Source: Longimicrobiaceae bacterium
GTDB lineage: Bacteria; Gemmatimonadota; Gemmatimonadetes; Longimicrobiales; Longimicrobiaceae
Assembly (NCBI GenBank): GCA_030146875.1
Contig: JASLAX010000073.1
Coordinates: 1-12,625 of the forward strand
Direction of reading: 5' to 3'
Length of the DNA: 12,625 nucleotides
In this document: one piece after another, positions 6,451 to 12,503 of the stretch
How the letters are laid out: each line of letters starts with the position of its first letter
Position numbering within the stretch: position 1 is the first letter of the stretch
Notes under the pieces: model-generated
Database searches by the model: none
What the model saw: only the letters and a program-made list of their open reading frames with translations
What the model was told of the DNA's origin: nothing
Translations under genes and position numbers: made by a program

Positions 6451-7740
6451 CTACCGCTCCACGTGGATGATCTGGTCCCGGCGCGTGCCCACGGAGACGT
6501 ACCAGATCGGCACCTCCGTCAGCTCCTCGATCTTCCGCAGGTACGCCTTGGCCTCGTCGGGGAGGTCGTCCCAGGTGCGGGCGTCGGCGGTGGAGCGGTT
6601 CCAGCCGGGGAGCGTCTCGTACTCCGGGGTGGCCTCCTCCAGCAGCCCCAGGTCGCCGGGGAAGTCCTCCAGCCGCTCGCCGCCGGCGGTGTACGCCACC
6701 GCCACGCTCAGCTCCGGAAGCGTGTCCAGCACGTCCAGCTTGGTCACGGCCAGCCCGGTCAGGCCGTTCACCCGCGCCGCGTAGCGCACCACCACCGCGT
6801 CGAACCATCCGCAGCGGCGCGGGCGCCCCGTGGTGGCGCCGTACTCGCCGCCCAGCTCGCGCACGCGGTCCTGCATGGGCTGCGCGAGCTCGGTGGGGAG
6901 CGGTCCCTCGCCCACGCGCGTCGTGTAGGCCTTCACCACGCCCACCACCGCGTCGATCCGCGTCGGTCCGATGCCGACGCCGAGGCCCGCCCCGCCCGCC
7001 GTGGTGTTGGACGATGTGACGTACGGGTAGGTCCCGTGGTCCACGTCGAGCAGCGCGCCCTGGGCGCCCTCCAGCAGGACGCGCTGGCCCTCCTTCAGCG
7101 CGTCGTGGATCACGCGCCCGGTGTCCACCGACAGCTTCAGCAGGCGCTCGCGGATCCCCATCACCTCGGCGAGAAGGGCCTCCACGTCCACCCGCTCCTC
7201 CATCCCCAGGCCCGCGAGCCGCCCGTCCACGCGCTCGGCGGCGGCGCGGAGCTGCGTCTCGGCGCGGGCCTGGTCGCGCAGGTCGGCCACGCGGATTCCC
7301 TGGCGCGCCACCTTGTCCTCGTACGCCGGGCCGATCCCCCGCCCCGTGGTGCCGATCTTCCCCGCCCCGCGGCGCGCTTCGGCCGCGCGGTCCAGGAGCT
7401 TGTGGTAGGAGAGGAGCAGGTGGGCGCGCCCGCTCACCCCCACGCGCGCCTCGGCGTCGATCCCGCGCGCCTCCAGCGCGTCCAGCTCCTCGAAGAACTG
7501 GAAGGGGTCGAAGACCACGCCGTTCCCCAGCAGGCAGCGCCGCCGCGGGTGCAGGATCCCGGAAGGGATCTGGTGCAGGATGAACTCCTCCTCGCCCACG
7601 TGCACGGTGTGCCCGGCGTTGGAGCCACCCTGGTACCGCGCCACCACGTCGACCTCCTCCGCCAGCACGTCGACGATCTTCCCCTTCCCCTCGTCCCCCC
7701 ACTGGGAGCCGACGATCACCACGCAGCGGTTGTCGCTCAT
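6451..7740 (-). CDS. purA: Adenylosuccinate synthetase PurA
   Basis: 429 residues, typical length. It joins IMP and aspartate with GTP hydrolysis to form adenylosuccinate, the first committed step to AMP. All hallmarks are visible: the N-terminal P-loop GSQWGDEGKGK (11-21) with catalytic Asp16, GGSNAGHTV with catalytic His44, GKIGTTGRGIGPAYEDK (127-143), LLEGAQGALLDVDHGTYP (222-239), VTSSNT (241-246), GATTGRPRRCGW (301-312), TKLDVLD (333-339) and the C-terminal SVGTRRDQII. The ATG at 7740 gives the canonical MSDN-VVIVGSQWGDEGKGK start; GAGG precedes it very closely. A promoter and an intrinsic terminator lie in its leader (see those entries). It is flanked by REP-like palindromes on both sides and seems to be a single-gene transcript. 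Confidence 0.98.
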   Translation of the reverse strand: MSDNRCVVIVGSQWGDEGKGKIVDVLAEEVDVVARYQGGSNAGHTVHVGEEEFILHQIPSGILHPRRRCLLGNGVVFDPFQFFEELDALEARGIDAEARVGVSGRAHLLLSYHKLLDRAAEARRGAGKIGTTGRGIGPAYEDKVARQGIRVADLRDQARAETQLRAAAERVDGRLAGLGMEERVDVEALLAEVMGIRERLLKLSVDTGRVIHDALKEGQRVLLEGAQGALLDVDHGTYPYVTSSNTTAGGAGLGVGIGPTRIDAVVGVVKAYTTRVGEGPLPTELAQPMQDRVRELGGEYGATTGRPRRCGWFDAVVVRYAARVNGLTGLAVTKLDVLDTLPELSVAVAYTAGGERLEDFPGDLGLLEEATPEYETLPGWNRSTADARTWDDLPDEAKAYLRKIEELTEVPIWYVSVGTRRDQIIHVER

Positions 7741-7778
7741 TCCTCGATCCGGATTCAGGGTCCGCCCCGGCACGACGC

Positions 7779-7814
7779 AAAAAAAATGCGGCCCCGCCGG
7801 AAAGGTGGGACCGC
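7779..7814 (-). terminator. Intrinsic terminator in the purA leader, candidate attenuator
   Basis: On the - strand GCGGTCCC (7814-7807) pairs with GGGGCCGC (7795-7788), 8 bp with one G-T wobble. Two further CC/GG pairs inside leave a 5-nt loop. One A and then eight T residues (7786-7779) follow. This is a textbook Rho-independent terminator shape, placed downstream of the predicted purA promoter and 38 nt before the purA ATG, so it would terminate purA's own leader unless it is prevented from forming. Confidence 0.75.
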
Positions 7815-7834
7815 GCTCGGTGGATCCTGGGAAG

Positions 7835-7863
7835 AACGTAGACCAGGGGCCGTAATGTGTCAA
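7835..7863 (-). promoter_or_regulatory. purA: Predicted sigma70-type promoter of purA
   Basis: On the - strand a perfect TTGACA (7863-7858) is followed after exactly 17 nt by TACGTT (7840-7835; three of six consensus -10 bases). Transcription would start near 7828, giving a leader of about 88 nt before the purA ATG. The -35 match and spacing are strong, the -10 is weak, as expected of a regulated promoter. Confidence 0.65.
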
Positions 7864-7903
7864 CCGCCGTCGATCGGCATCCGCCCGCGGTGCCGGCGGT
7901 TGA
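7860..7903. promoter_or_regulatory. 10-bp inverted repeat overlapping the purA -35 box, possible operator
   Basis: TCAACCGCCG (7860-7869) and CGGCGGTTGA (7894-7903) are exact inverted repeats with 24 nt between them. The left arm shares bases 7860-7863 with the TTGACA box. Arm centres lie 34 bp apart, close to three helical turns, which would suit a dimeric repressor. No regulator is identified. Confidence 0.4.
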
Positions 7904-8031
7904 GACCGCTGCAACAACCACGCGAAGCCCGCCTGCGCCGGCTGTCGTGCCGGACGTGAGGCCGAGCCTCCCTCCGACGCGACTCGATCCCGTCGGCCCG
8001 CGATGTTGCCAGCCGCGCCCACGTCCGGGCA

Positions 8032-8070
8032 CCCCTCTCCCCTTGTGGGAGAGGGGCCGGGGGTGAGGGG
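8032..8070. repeat. REP-like palindromic element, copy 2
   Basis: CCCCTCTCCC (8032-8041) pairs perfectly with GGGAGAGGGG (8047-8056), a 10-bp stem with a 5-nt loop, followed by GGGGGTGAGGGG (8059-8070). This stem-plus-GGTGAGGG design recurs in copy 1 (6384-6440) and is a widespread type of extragenic palindrome in GC-rich bacteria. It is not associated with a T-run. Confidence 0.7.
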
Positions 8071-8109
8071 TACCGCCGCCGACGCAGCCCAGTGCCTGCC
8101 GACGCAAAA

Positions 8110-8145
8110 CGCCCCTCCCCGCCTGTGGCGGAGGGGCGGGGGGGA
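8110..8145. repeat. REP-like palindromic element, copy 3 (divergent)
   Basis: CGCCCCTC (8110-8117) pairs with GAGGGGCG (8131-8138), and an inner CGCC/GGCG (8120-8123, 8127-8130) closes a 3-nt loop; a G-run with GGGGGGGAG follows. It resembles copy 2, which lies about 40 nt away in the same orientation, but the arms have diverged. Two tandem copies suggest a small REP cluster. Confidence 0.6.
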
Positions 8146-8200
8146 GTGCGACGCGCGCCGGCCTCAGCCGTCTTCCGTTCCGTGGCCGATCCGCTTCGAT

Positions 8201-8240
8201 CCGACGTCTACCGACGTTCACCGACGTCTACCGACATCGA
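8201..8240. repeat. Four tandem 10-bp repeats (CCGACGTCTA type)
   Basis: Four consecutive decamers: CCGACGTCTA, CCGACGTTCA, CCGACGTCTA, CCGACATCGA. Units 1 and 3 are identical, unit 2 differs at two positions and unit 4 at three. The array begins 9 nt beyond the end of the DUF456 gene. The 10-bp period would place each unit on the same face of the helix; a protein-binding array or simple slippage are both possible. Confidence 0.8.
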
Positions 8241-8249
8241 GCCGCCGCC

Positions 8250-8744
8250 CTACCCCAGCGCCGCGAAGAGCGAGATCGCCAGCACCGCCACCCCGATCCC
8301 CGTCTTCACCGCCGTGGCGGCCAGGCGGCCGATCAGCGCTCCCCAGCCGGCGCGGAGGGAGGGCTGGAGGTTCTTCTGCGCCGTGTACTCGAACGCGGCG
8401 GCGCCCACGAACGAGCCGACGAACGCGCCGATCACGCTGCCGACGATGGGGATGGGCACGCCCATGACCGCCCCCACGATCCCGCCCAGGATCGCCCCCC
8501 AGGCCGCCCGCTTGCTCCCGCCGTACTTCCGGGCGTACTTGCCGCCCAGCGAGAACTCGATCACCTCCGCCGCGATGGCGAGCGCCACCACCACCACGAT
8601 GGGGACCCACCCGACGGTCCTGAAGTCCGTCATCCACGCATAGGCCGTGAGCGCCGCGATCTGCACCCACGTGCCCGGCAGCCCGAAGGGGATCATCAGC
8701 AGGCCCAGGACCTGGGCCCCGATCAGCAGGATGTAGGCTCCCAT
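8250..8744 (-). CDS. DUF456 family integral membrane protein
   Basis: 164 residues, very hydrophobic. It opens with a membrane segment (about 3-22), a second around 25-38, a third (about 46-63), then the signature EVIEFSLGGKYARKYGGSKRAAWGAILGG (60-88). A long glycine-rich membrane segment follows (GGIVGAVMGVPIPIVGSVIG, 87-106, continuing to about 118), and the C-terminal hydrophobic run is about 142-163. The repeated small residues resemble glycine-zipper packing. These features match DUF456, a family of small inner-membrane proteins with no known function. The ATG at 8744 is 8 nt after the pilT stop, so it is the last gene of that run and probably co-transcribed. No catalytic motif is seen, and I assign no function beyond membrane location. 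Confidence 0.88.
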   Translation of the reverse strand: MGAYILLIGAQVLGLLMIPFGLPGTWVQIAALTAYAWMTDFRTVGWVPIVVVVALAIAAEVIEFSLGGKYARKYGGSKRAAWGAILGGIVGAVMGVPIPIVGSVIGAFVGSFVGAAAFEYTAQKNLQPSLRAGWGALIGRLAATAVKTGIGVAVLAISLFAALG

Positions 8745-8752
8745 GGCCGGGC

Positions 8753-9853
8753 TCAGAACCCGAACCCGGAGGACACCTGGCCCCCGCGCCCGGAGAGCAT
8801 GTTCATCTTGAGCTCGAAGTCGCTGGGGTTGCTGGCTGCGGCCTTGGCGACCGCGTAGTCCACGTGCTCGTCCTTCACCAGGTCCATCAGGCACTGGTCG
8901 AAGGTCTGCATCCCGTAGTTGGTGCGGCCCTCGGCGATCAGCTCGCGGATCTCCTCCGTGCGCGTGGGATCGGCGATGCAGTCGCGGATCGTCGCCGTCA
9001 CCACCATGATCTCCGACGCCAGCACGCGCCCCTTCCCGTCCTTCTTGGGGAGCAGGCGCTGCGAGACGATGGCCTGGAGCTGCTCGGAGAGGCGGAGCCG
9101 CGCCACCGGCTGCTCGTCGGGGGGAAAGACGGCCACCAGGCGCGAGATGGTGGACGCCGCGTCGCGCGTGTGCACGGTGGAGATGACCAGGTGCCCCGTC
9201 TCCGCCGACTTCAGCGCGATGTCGATGCTCTCCGTGTCGCGCATCTCGCCGATCAGGATCACGTCCGGGTCCTGGCGCAGCGCGGCTCGCAGGCCCACGC
9301 GGAACGAGTCCGTGTCGATCCCCACCTCGCGTTGCGTGATGGACGAGTTCACGTCGCGGTGCAGGAACTCGATCGGGTTCTCCAGCGTGACGATGTGGCG
9401 GCGCATGTGCTGGTTCATGTAGCCCAGCAGCGCCGCCTGCGTGGAGCTCTTCCCCGACCCCGTCACCCCCGTCACCAGCACCAGCCCGCGCTCGTTCGAC
9501 GCGATCTCGCGCAGCACCGCGGGCAGCCCCAGCGCCTCGAAGGTGGGGATCTCGATGGGGATCACCCGCATCACCACCATGAACGAGCCGCGCTGCCGCA
9601 GGATGTTCACGCGGAAGCGGCCCACGCCGGGCATCCCCCACGAGCAGTCGTAATCCTGCAGGTCGTCGATCTTCGCGCGGTCCTTCTCATGCGGGATGAG
9701 CTGCAGCGCGATCTGGCGCGTCTGCTCCGGGGTCAGGCGCTGCTTGGTGAACGGGATGAGCTGCCCGTTGATGCGGGCGCGGAACACGTCGCCCGCCTTG
9801 ATGTGCAGGTCGCTCGCGCCACGCTGCACCGCCGCCTGGATGATGTTCTCCAT
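8753..9853 (-). CDS. pilT: Type IV pilus twitching motility ATPase PilT
   Basis: 366 residues, typical of PilT/PilU retraction ATPases: hexameric cytoplasmic motors that depolymerise type IV pili for twitching, surface sensing and DNA uptake. The N-terminal PAS-like domain has the marker GASDLHIKAGDVFRARING (12-30). The RecA-like domain has Walker A GVTGSGKSS (129-137), an Asp-box-like segment TLENPIEFLH (156-165), Walker B VILIGEMRD (198-206), the His box HLVISTVHT (221-229) and REL-IAEGR-NYGMQTFDQ (303-320). In PilT the Asp box is usually EDPIE; here Asp is Asn (Asn159). The ATG at 9853 begins at the family's normal N-terminus; the ribosome binding site is poor. It lies 10 nt after a dehydrogenase gene and 8 nt before DUF456, with no other pilus genes in the window. 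Confidence 0.95.
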   Translation of the reverse strand: MENIIQAAVQRGASDLHIKAGDVFRARINGQLIPFTKQRLTPEQTRQIALQLIPHEKDRAKIDDLQDYDCSWGMPGVGRFRVNILRQRGSFMVVMRVIPIEIPTFEALGLPAVLREIASNERGLVLVTGVTGSGKSSTQAALLGYMNQHMRRHIVTLENPIEFLHRDVNSSITQREVGIDTDSFRVGLRAALRQDPDVILIGEMRDTESIDIALKSAETGHLVISTVHTRDAASTISRLVAVFPPDEQPVARLRLSEQLQAIVSQRLLPKKDGKGRVLASEIMVVTATIRDCIADPTRTEEIRELIAEGRTNYGMQTFDQCLMDLVKDEHVDYAVAKAAASNPSDFELKMNMLSGRGGQVSSGFGF

Positions 9854-9863
9854 AGATGGACTT

Positions 9864-10904
9864 TTAGTAACCCGCCGACTTGTCGACGGTGTTCAGGAGG
9901 GGGTCCCCGGAGAGGTGGCGCCGGAGGTTGGCGACGAGCAGGTCCACCTGACGTCTCCAGAATTGGCGCGACGTCCCTGAAACATGGGGCGTGAGCAGCG
10001 TGTTGGGAAGGTCCCACAGCGGCGACTCCGGCGGGAGCGGCTCGGTGGCGAACACGTCCAGCCCCGCCCCGCGCAGCCGCCCGTCCCGCAGCGCCGCCAC
10101 CAGCGCCTCCTCGTCCACCACCCCGCCGCGGGAGAGGTTGACCAGCACGGCGCCGTCCGGAAGGAGGGCGAGCTCCCGCGCGCCGAGCATCCCCCGCGTC
10201 TCGTCCGTCAGCGGCGCCGCCACCACCAGGTGGTCGCTCGCCGCCAGCAGCCGGTCCAGCGCGCCGCGCCCGGAGAGGACGTCGACTCCCTCGACGTCCC
10301 CCGCCCTCCGCCGCGTGGCGACGACGCGCATCCCCAGCGCCGCCCCGCGCCGCGCGACCGCCCGGCCGATGCCGCCCAGGCCCAGGATCCCCAGCGTGGT
10401 CCCCGCCACCTCGCGCACGGGCGAGGACAGCCGCTCGAACGGCTCCTTGTCCCAGTGCCGCGCCGCCTGCGCGCGGACGGCCAGGTCCAGCCCGCGCGCG
10501 AAGTGCAGCAGCATCCCCATCGCCGTCTCCGCCATGGGCTCGGCGTGGATCCCGGCGGAGTTGGTGAGGACCACGTCGGACGCCCGCATCTCCGGGTAGA
10601 GCGCGGCGCCCACCCCGGCGGCGGCGGAGTGGGCCCAGCGCAGGCGCGCGCCCTCCCCCGCCGTCGCGGCCAGGAAGAGGGCGCGCGGGACGCCGAAGCC
10701 GGCGTACACCTCCGCCCCGCGGACGGCGGCGAGCGCCTCGTCCGACGGGGCGCCGCCGTCGCCCCTTCCGTCAGCCTCCGCCCGGACCTCCACCACCTCC
10801 CAGCCGGCGGGAAGGGCGGCGCGCACCTCCTCCACGGCCCACCCCGGGATCGCCCAGAGCGGGCGGCGGTCGCGCAGGTCCAGGACCAGGCGCCGCGGGA
10901 TCAC
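9864..10904 (-). CDS. D-isomer-specific 2-hydroxyacid dehydrogenase
   Basis: 346 residues of the D-2-hydroxyacid dehydrogenase family (glyoxylate/hydroxypyruvate reductase, phosphoglycerate dehydrogenase and relatives), cytoplasmic. The catalytic set is intact: Arg259 in VNLSRGGVVDEEAL, Glu288 in DVFATEPLPPESPLW, His307 in LLTPHVSG. The nucleotide-binding loop is LGILGLGGIGRAVA (171-184). After the second strand comes ATRRR (196-200), where NAD-specific members usually carry an Asp; the arginines suggest NADPH, which would fit a reductase. NSAGIHAEPMAETAMGM (115-131) is also typical. The GTG start at 10904 makes a GTGA overlap with the mgtC stop, and the conserved protein begins there. No ACT or other serA regulatory domain follows, so a biosynthetic SerA is less likely. 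The exact substrate is open. Confidence 0.92.
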   Translation of the reverse strand: MIPRRLVLDLRDRRPLWAIPGWAVEEVRAALPAGWEVVEVRAEADGRGDGGAPSDEALAAVRGAEVYAGFGVPRALFLAATAGEGARLRWAHSAAAGVGAALYPEMRASDVVLTNSAGIHAEPMAETAMGMLLHFARGLDLAVRAQAARHWDKEPFERLSSPVREVAGTTLGILGLGGIGRAVARRGAALGMRVVATRRRAGDVEGVDVLSGRGALDRLLAASDHLVVAAPLTDETRGMLGARELALLPDGAVLVNLSRGGVVDEEALVAALRDGRLRGAGLDVFATEPLPPESPLWDLPNTLLTPHVSGTSRQFWRRQVDLLVANLRRHLSGDPLLNTVDKSAGY

Positions 10905-11587
10905 TCGCGCCGGCTCATGCGGTGGATCCCCGGGCGCTCCAGCAGCGCGCGCAGCACCTCGTAGTGCTCCGACGGCTGGCCGCCCACCTCCAGCACCGCG
11001 TCCACCCGTCCGTCCGCCATCCCCACCGGCTCGGTGCTGACCTTCAGCCCCCGGTCGCGGAACGCCTTCTCCATCTCCGCCAGGAGCCCGGGGTCCGCGT
11101 CCAGGGTGAAGCGGTAGCGCTCGCAGGCGCGGCGGCGGGTGAAGGCCTTCTCCAGGCGCGTGAGGACCACGAGGACCAGGAAGACGACGCCGGCGGTCGC
11201 CAGCGCCTGGGGGTACGCGCCGGCCCCGGCCGCCATCCCGATGGCCGCCACCACCCACAGGGTCGCAGCGGTGGTGAGGCCGACCACGTTCGCGCGCGTC
11301 TGGATGATGGTGCCGGCGCCCAGGAAGCCCACGCCGGAGACGATCTGCGCGGCGATGCGCGCGGGGTCGGTGCGCCCGGCGCCCTGGTGCGCCGAGAGGT
11401 GGATGGAGAGGTCGGTGAGCAGGGCGGCGCCCACGCAGATGAGCATGTTGGTGCGCAGCCCGGCGGGCTTGCCGGAGAGCTCGCGCTCCAGGCCGATCAC
11501 GCCGCCCAGCACGGCGGCCAGGCAGAGGCGGAGGAGCAGGTCCGCCGTGGCCACGCCGGGCGTGAGCGCGGCGAGCAGGTCGTTCAT
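10901..11587 (-). CDS. MgtC/SapB family membrane protein
   Basis: 228 residues. The N-terminal 145 residues form the MgtC/SapB transmembrane domain with about four to five helices and all signature blocks: VIGLERELSGKPAGLRTNML (30-49), QIVSGVGFLGAGTII (81-95) and GLTTAATLWVVAAIGMA (103-119). The C-terminal soluble part (about 155-225) resembles the ACT-like domain of longer MgtC proteins. Family members are linked to growth at low magnesium, virulence and membrane-potential or ATP-synthase control in some pathogens; in environmental bacteria the role is usually unknown. The ATG at 11587 has GGAAGGAA (11601-11594) 6 nt upstream, the best ribosome binding site in this run. It is the first gene of a four-gene run (mgtC, dehydrogenase, pilT, DUF456) and overlaps the second by 4 nt. 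Confidence 0.94.
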   Translation of the reverse strand: MNDLLAALTPGVATADLLLRLCLAAVLGGVIGLERELSGKPAGLRTNMLICVGAALLTDLSIHLSAHQGAGRTDPARIAAQIVSGVGFLGAGTIIQTRANVVGLTTAATLWVVAAIGMAAGAGAYPQALATAGVVFLVLVVLTRLEKAFTRRRACERYRFTLDADPGLLAEMEKAFRDRGLKVSTEPVGMADGRVDAVLEVGGQPSEHYEVLRALLERPGIHRMSRRE

Positions 11588-11782
11588 GGTCCGTTCCTTC
11601 CCGCGCGCCGCGGCGGGGCCGCCTCGCGCGTCACCCCAGGCCCAGCACGTCCGTCAGGTGTAGCGGCCGGCGGGACGTCCCGCCAGCCAGCGTGCAGCGC
11701 TCACCGCGCCCTCCACTCGCCCACCTATACAACCAGAAGAACGAAGCTTCGCCACCGTCTCACCGTCGCGTGGAGTCGAACC
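11588..11782. other. Intergenic boundary region with a 16-bp palindrome
   Basis: 195 nt without a gene between the mgtC start and the DUF262 remnant. It contains the perfect palindrome GGCGGGACGTCCCGCC (11669-11684). A TATAGG hexamer on the - strand (about 11722-11727) could be part of the mgtC promoter, but no good -35 accompanies it. Base composition changes here from very GC-rich on the left to much AT-richer on the right, so this is probably the chromosomal edge of transferred DNA. Confidence 0.5.
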
Positions 11783-12485
11783 TTACCCACCTGTAGGAGC
11801 TGCAAGCAATGCGCGCCCTCTAGGAATGAAATCCGCTAGCCGTTCCTCGGTAGCTCTACCCGTGGCGAAACCGCCAGTGACTTCCGGCCGGGACCAGAAT
11901 TCACGCGCCAGATCTAACAGGTCGGTCCGGTAAGGCTTCTTATTGGCAATATGGTAACCGAGGCCTAGAGCGAAGACTTCAAACGATGTGTTCAAAAACG
12001 GACCCACAAAGTACTGCTTGCGAGTACTCCACTTGTGAAAGACAGTGTCTCCACCGTTAGCAGCAATTACATCGAACGTCTTCTTGAAGGTAGCCTCCAG
12101 TTGCTTTGTCCCGGAGGGATGACTATTGGCAAGAGCAACGCTTTCGTCATCAAGAAATTGGGTGAAATCCTTGAAGGAGGATCGAGTCACCCGCTGGTCA
12201 GGAAAAGCATGCAGCACAAGAAACCGGAGCACAAGTTCAAGATCATAACGCACTTGGCGCAACGAAACCCGCAGGTTAGTAGTTGTGACAAAATTCGGGT
12301 ACGCTGCAAGACTCTCAGCCCATGCAAAAAAGCTCGGGGAAACTGCCACGAGTAAGGCTGCCCGCAGCTCCTGAGGGGACAATCGCGAGCCGTAGTTATT
12401 CAACCTCTGGAACAAGTCATATTTGGCTTGAGCTGAAGATTCACGCTTGATGATCTTGAGATCGATCTTCGTGCGCTTAATATCA
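11783..12485 (-). pseudogene. DUF262 family protein, 5'-truncated by an insertion sequence
   Basis: About 233 residues matching the C-terminal part of DUF262 (ParB-like/GmrS-type) proteins, which are often found in defence islands. Seen: IKRTKIDLKIIKRESSAQAK and then YDLFQRLNNYGSRLSPQELR, a family core block; YDLELVLRFLVLHAF; TSFEVFALGLGYHIA; and the closing FIPRGRALL. The N-terminal half with the DGQQR nucleotide-binding or nuclease motif is missing. Homology stops at about 12484, where the end of an ISL3-type element begins, so the gene was probably cut by that insertion. The frame stays open into the element up to an ATG at 12526, so a short hybrid protein could be predicted, but its first 14 residues would come from the element. 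The stretch is clearly AT-richer than its neighbours, a sign of transfer. Confidence 0.8.
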
Positions 12486-12503
12486 GGTTCATCGCGGATT
12501 TGG
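12486..12503. mobile_element. Probable terminal end of an ISL3-type insertion sequence
   Basis: The transposase frame ends at 12489 and DUF262 homology begins at about 12484, so the element's end must lie between. The inward-reading sequence GGTTCATCGCGGATTTGG (12486-12503) starts with GG, as ISL3-family terminal repeats usually do, and contains the transposase stop codon. The other end is outside the window, so neither the matching repeat nor the 8-bp target duplication (would include TAATATCA, 12478-12485) can be checked. Confidence 0.5.

Larger units (their letters stand above)
7741..8249. other. 509-bp intergenic region upstream of purA
   Basis: I find no gene here; open frames crossing it are random for this base composition. 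From right to left it holds four 10-bp tandem repeats (8201-8240), two REP-like palindromes (8110-8138, 8032-8070), a 10-bp inverted repeat (7860-7903), the purA promoter (7835-7863) and the purA leader with a terminator-like hairpin (7779-7814). It divides the mgtC-to-DUF456 run from purA. Confidence 0.8.

Noticed and set aside
7804..7815. T-box-like signature GGTGGGACCGCG on the + strand
   Set aside because: It fits the T-box core GGTGGNACCGCG, but upstream on that strand is antisense purA with no room for Stem I, no T-run terminator follows, and no + strand gene lies downstream. On the - strand the same bases form the 5' arm of the purA leader terminator, which explains them better.
4448..8221. 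A 1257-codon open frame on the - strand
   Set aside because: Only its last part is hisB. The rest runs through hisC, purA and the intergenic region in wrong frames; stop-poor frames are expected at this GC content.
8201..8240. CRISPR array
   Set aside because: The repeats are 10 bp and contiguous, with no spacers and no cas genes.
11669..11684. Palindrome GGCGGGACGTCCCGCC as terminator
   Set aside because: It has no loop and no T-run and lies upstream of mgtC, so a terminator role is not supported; kept only as a note within the intergenic entry.
11770..11785. tRNA T-loop-like sequence GGTTCGACTCC on the - strand
   Set aside because: The surrounding bases do not form a five-pair T stem, and no acceptor, anticodon arm or CCA end can be folded. 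It is not a tRNA or tmRNA; a degraded attachment site cannot be shown.
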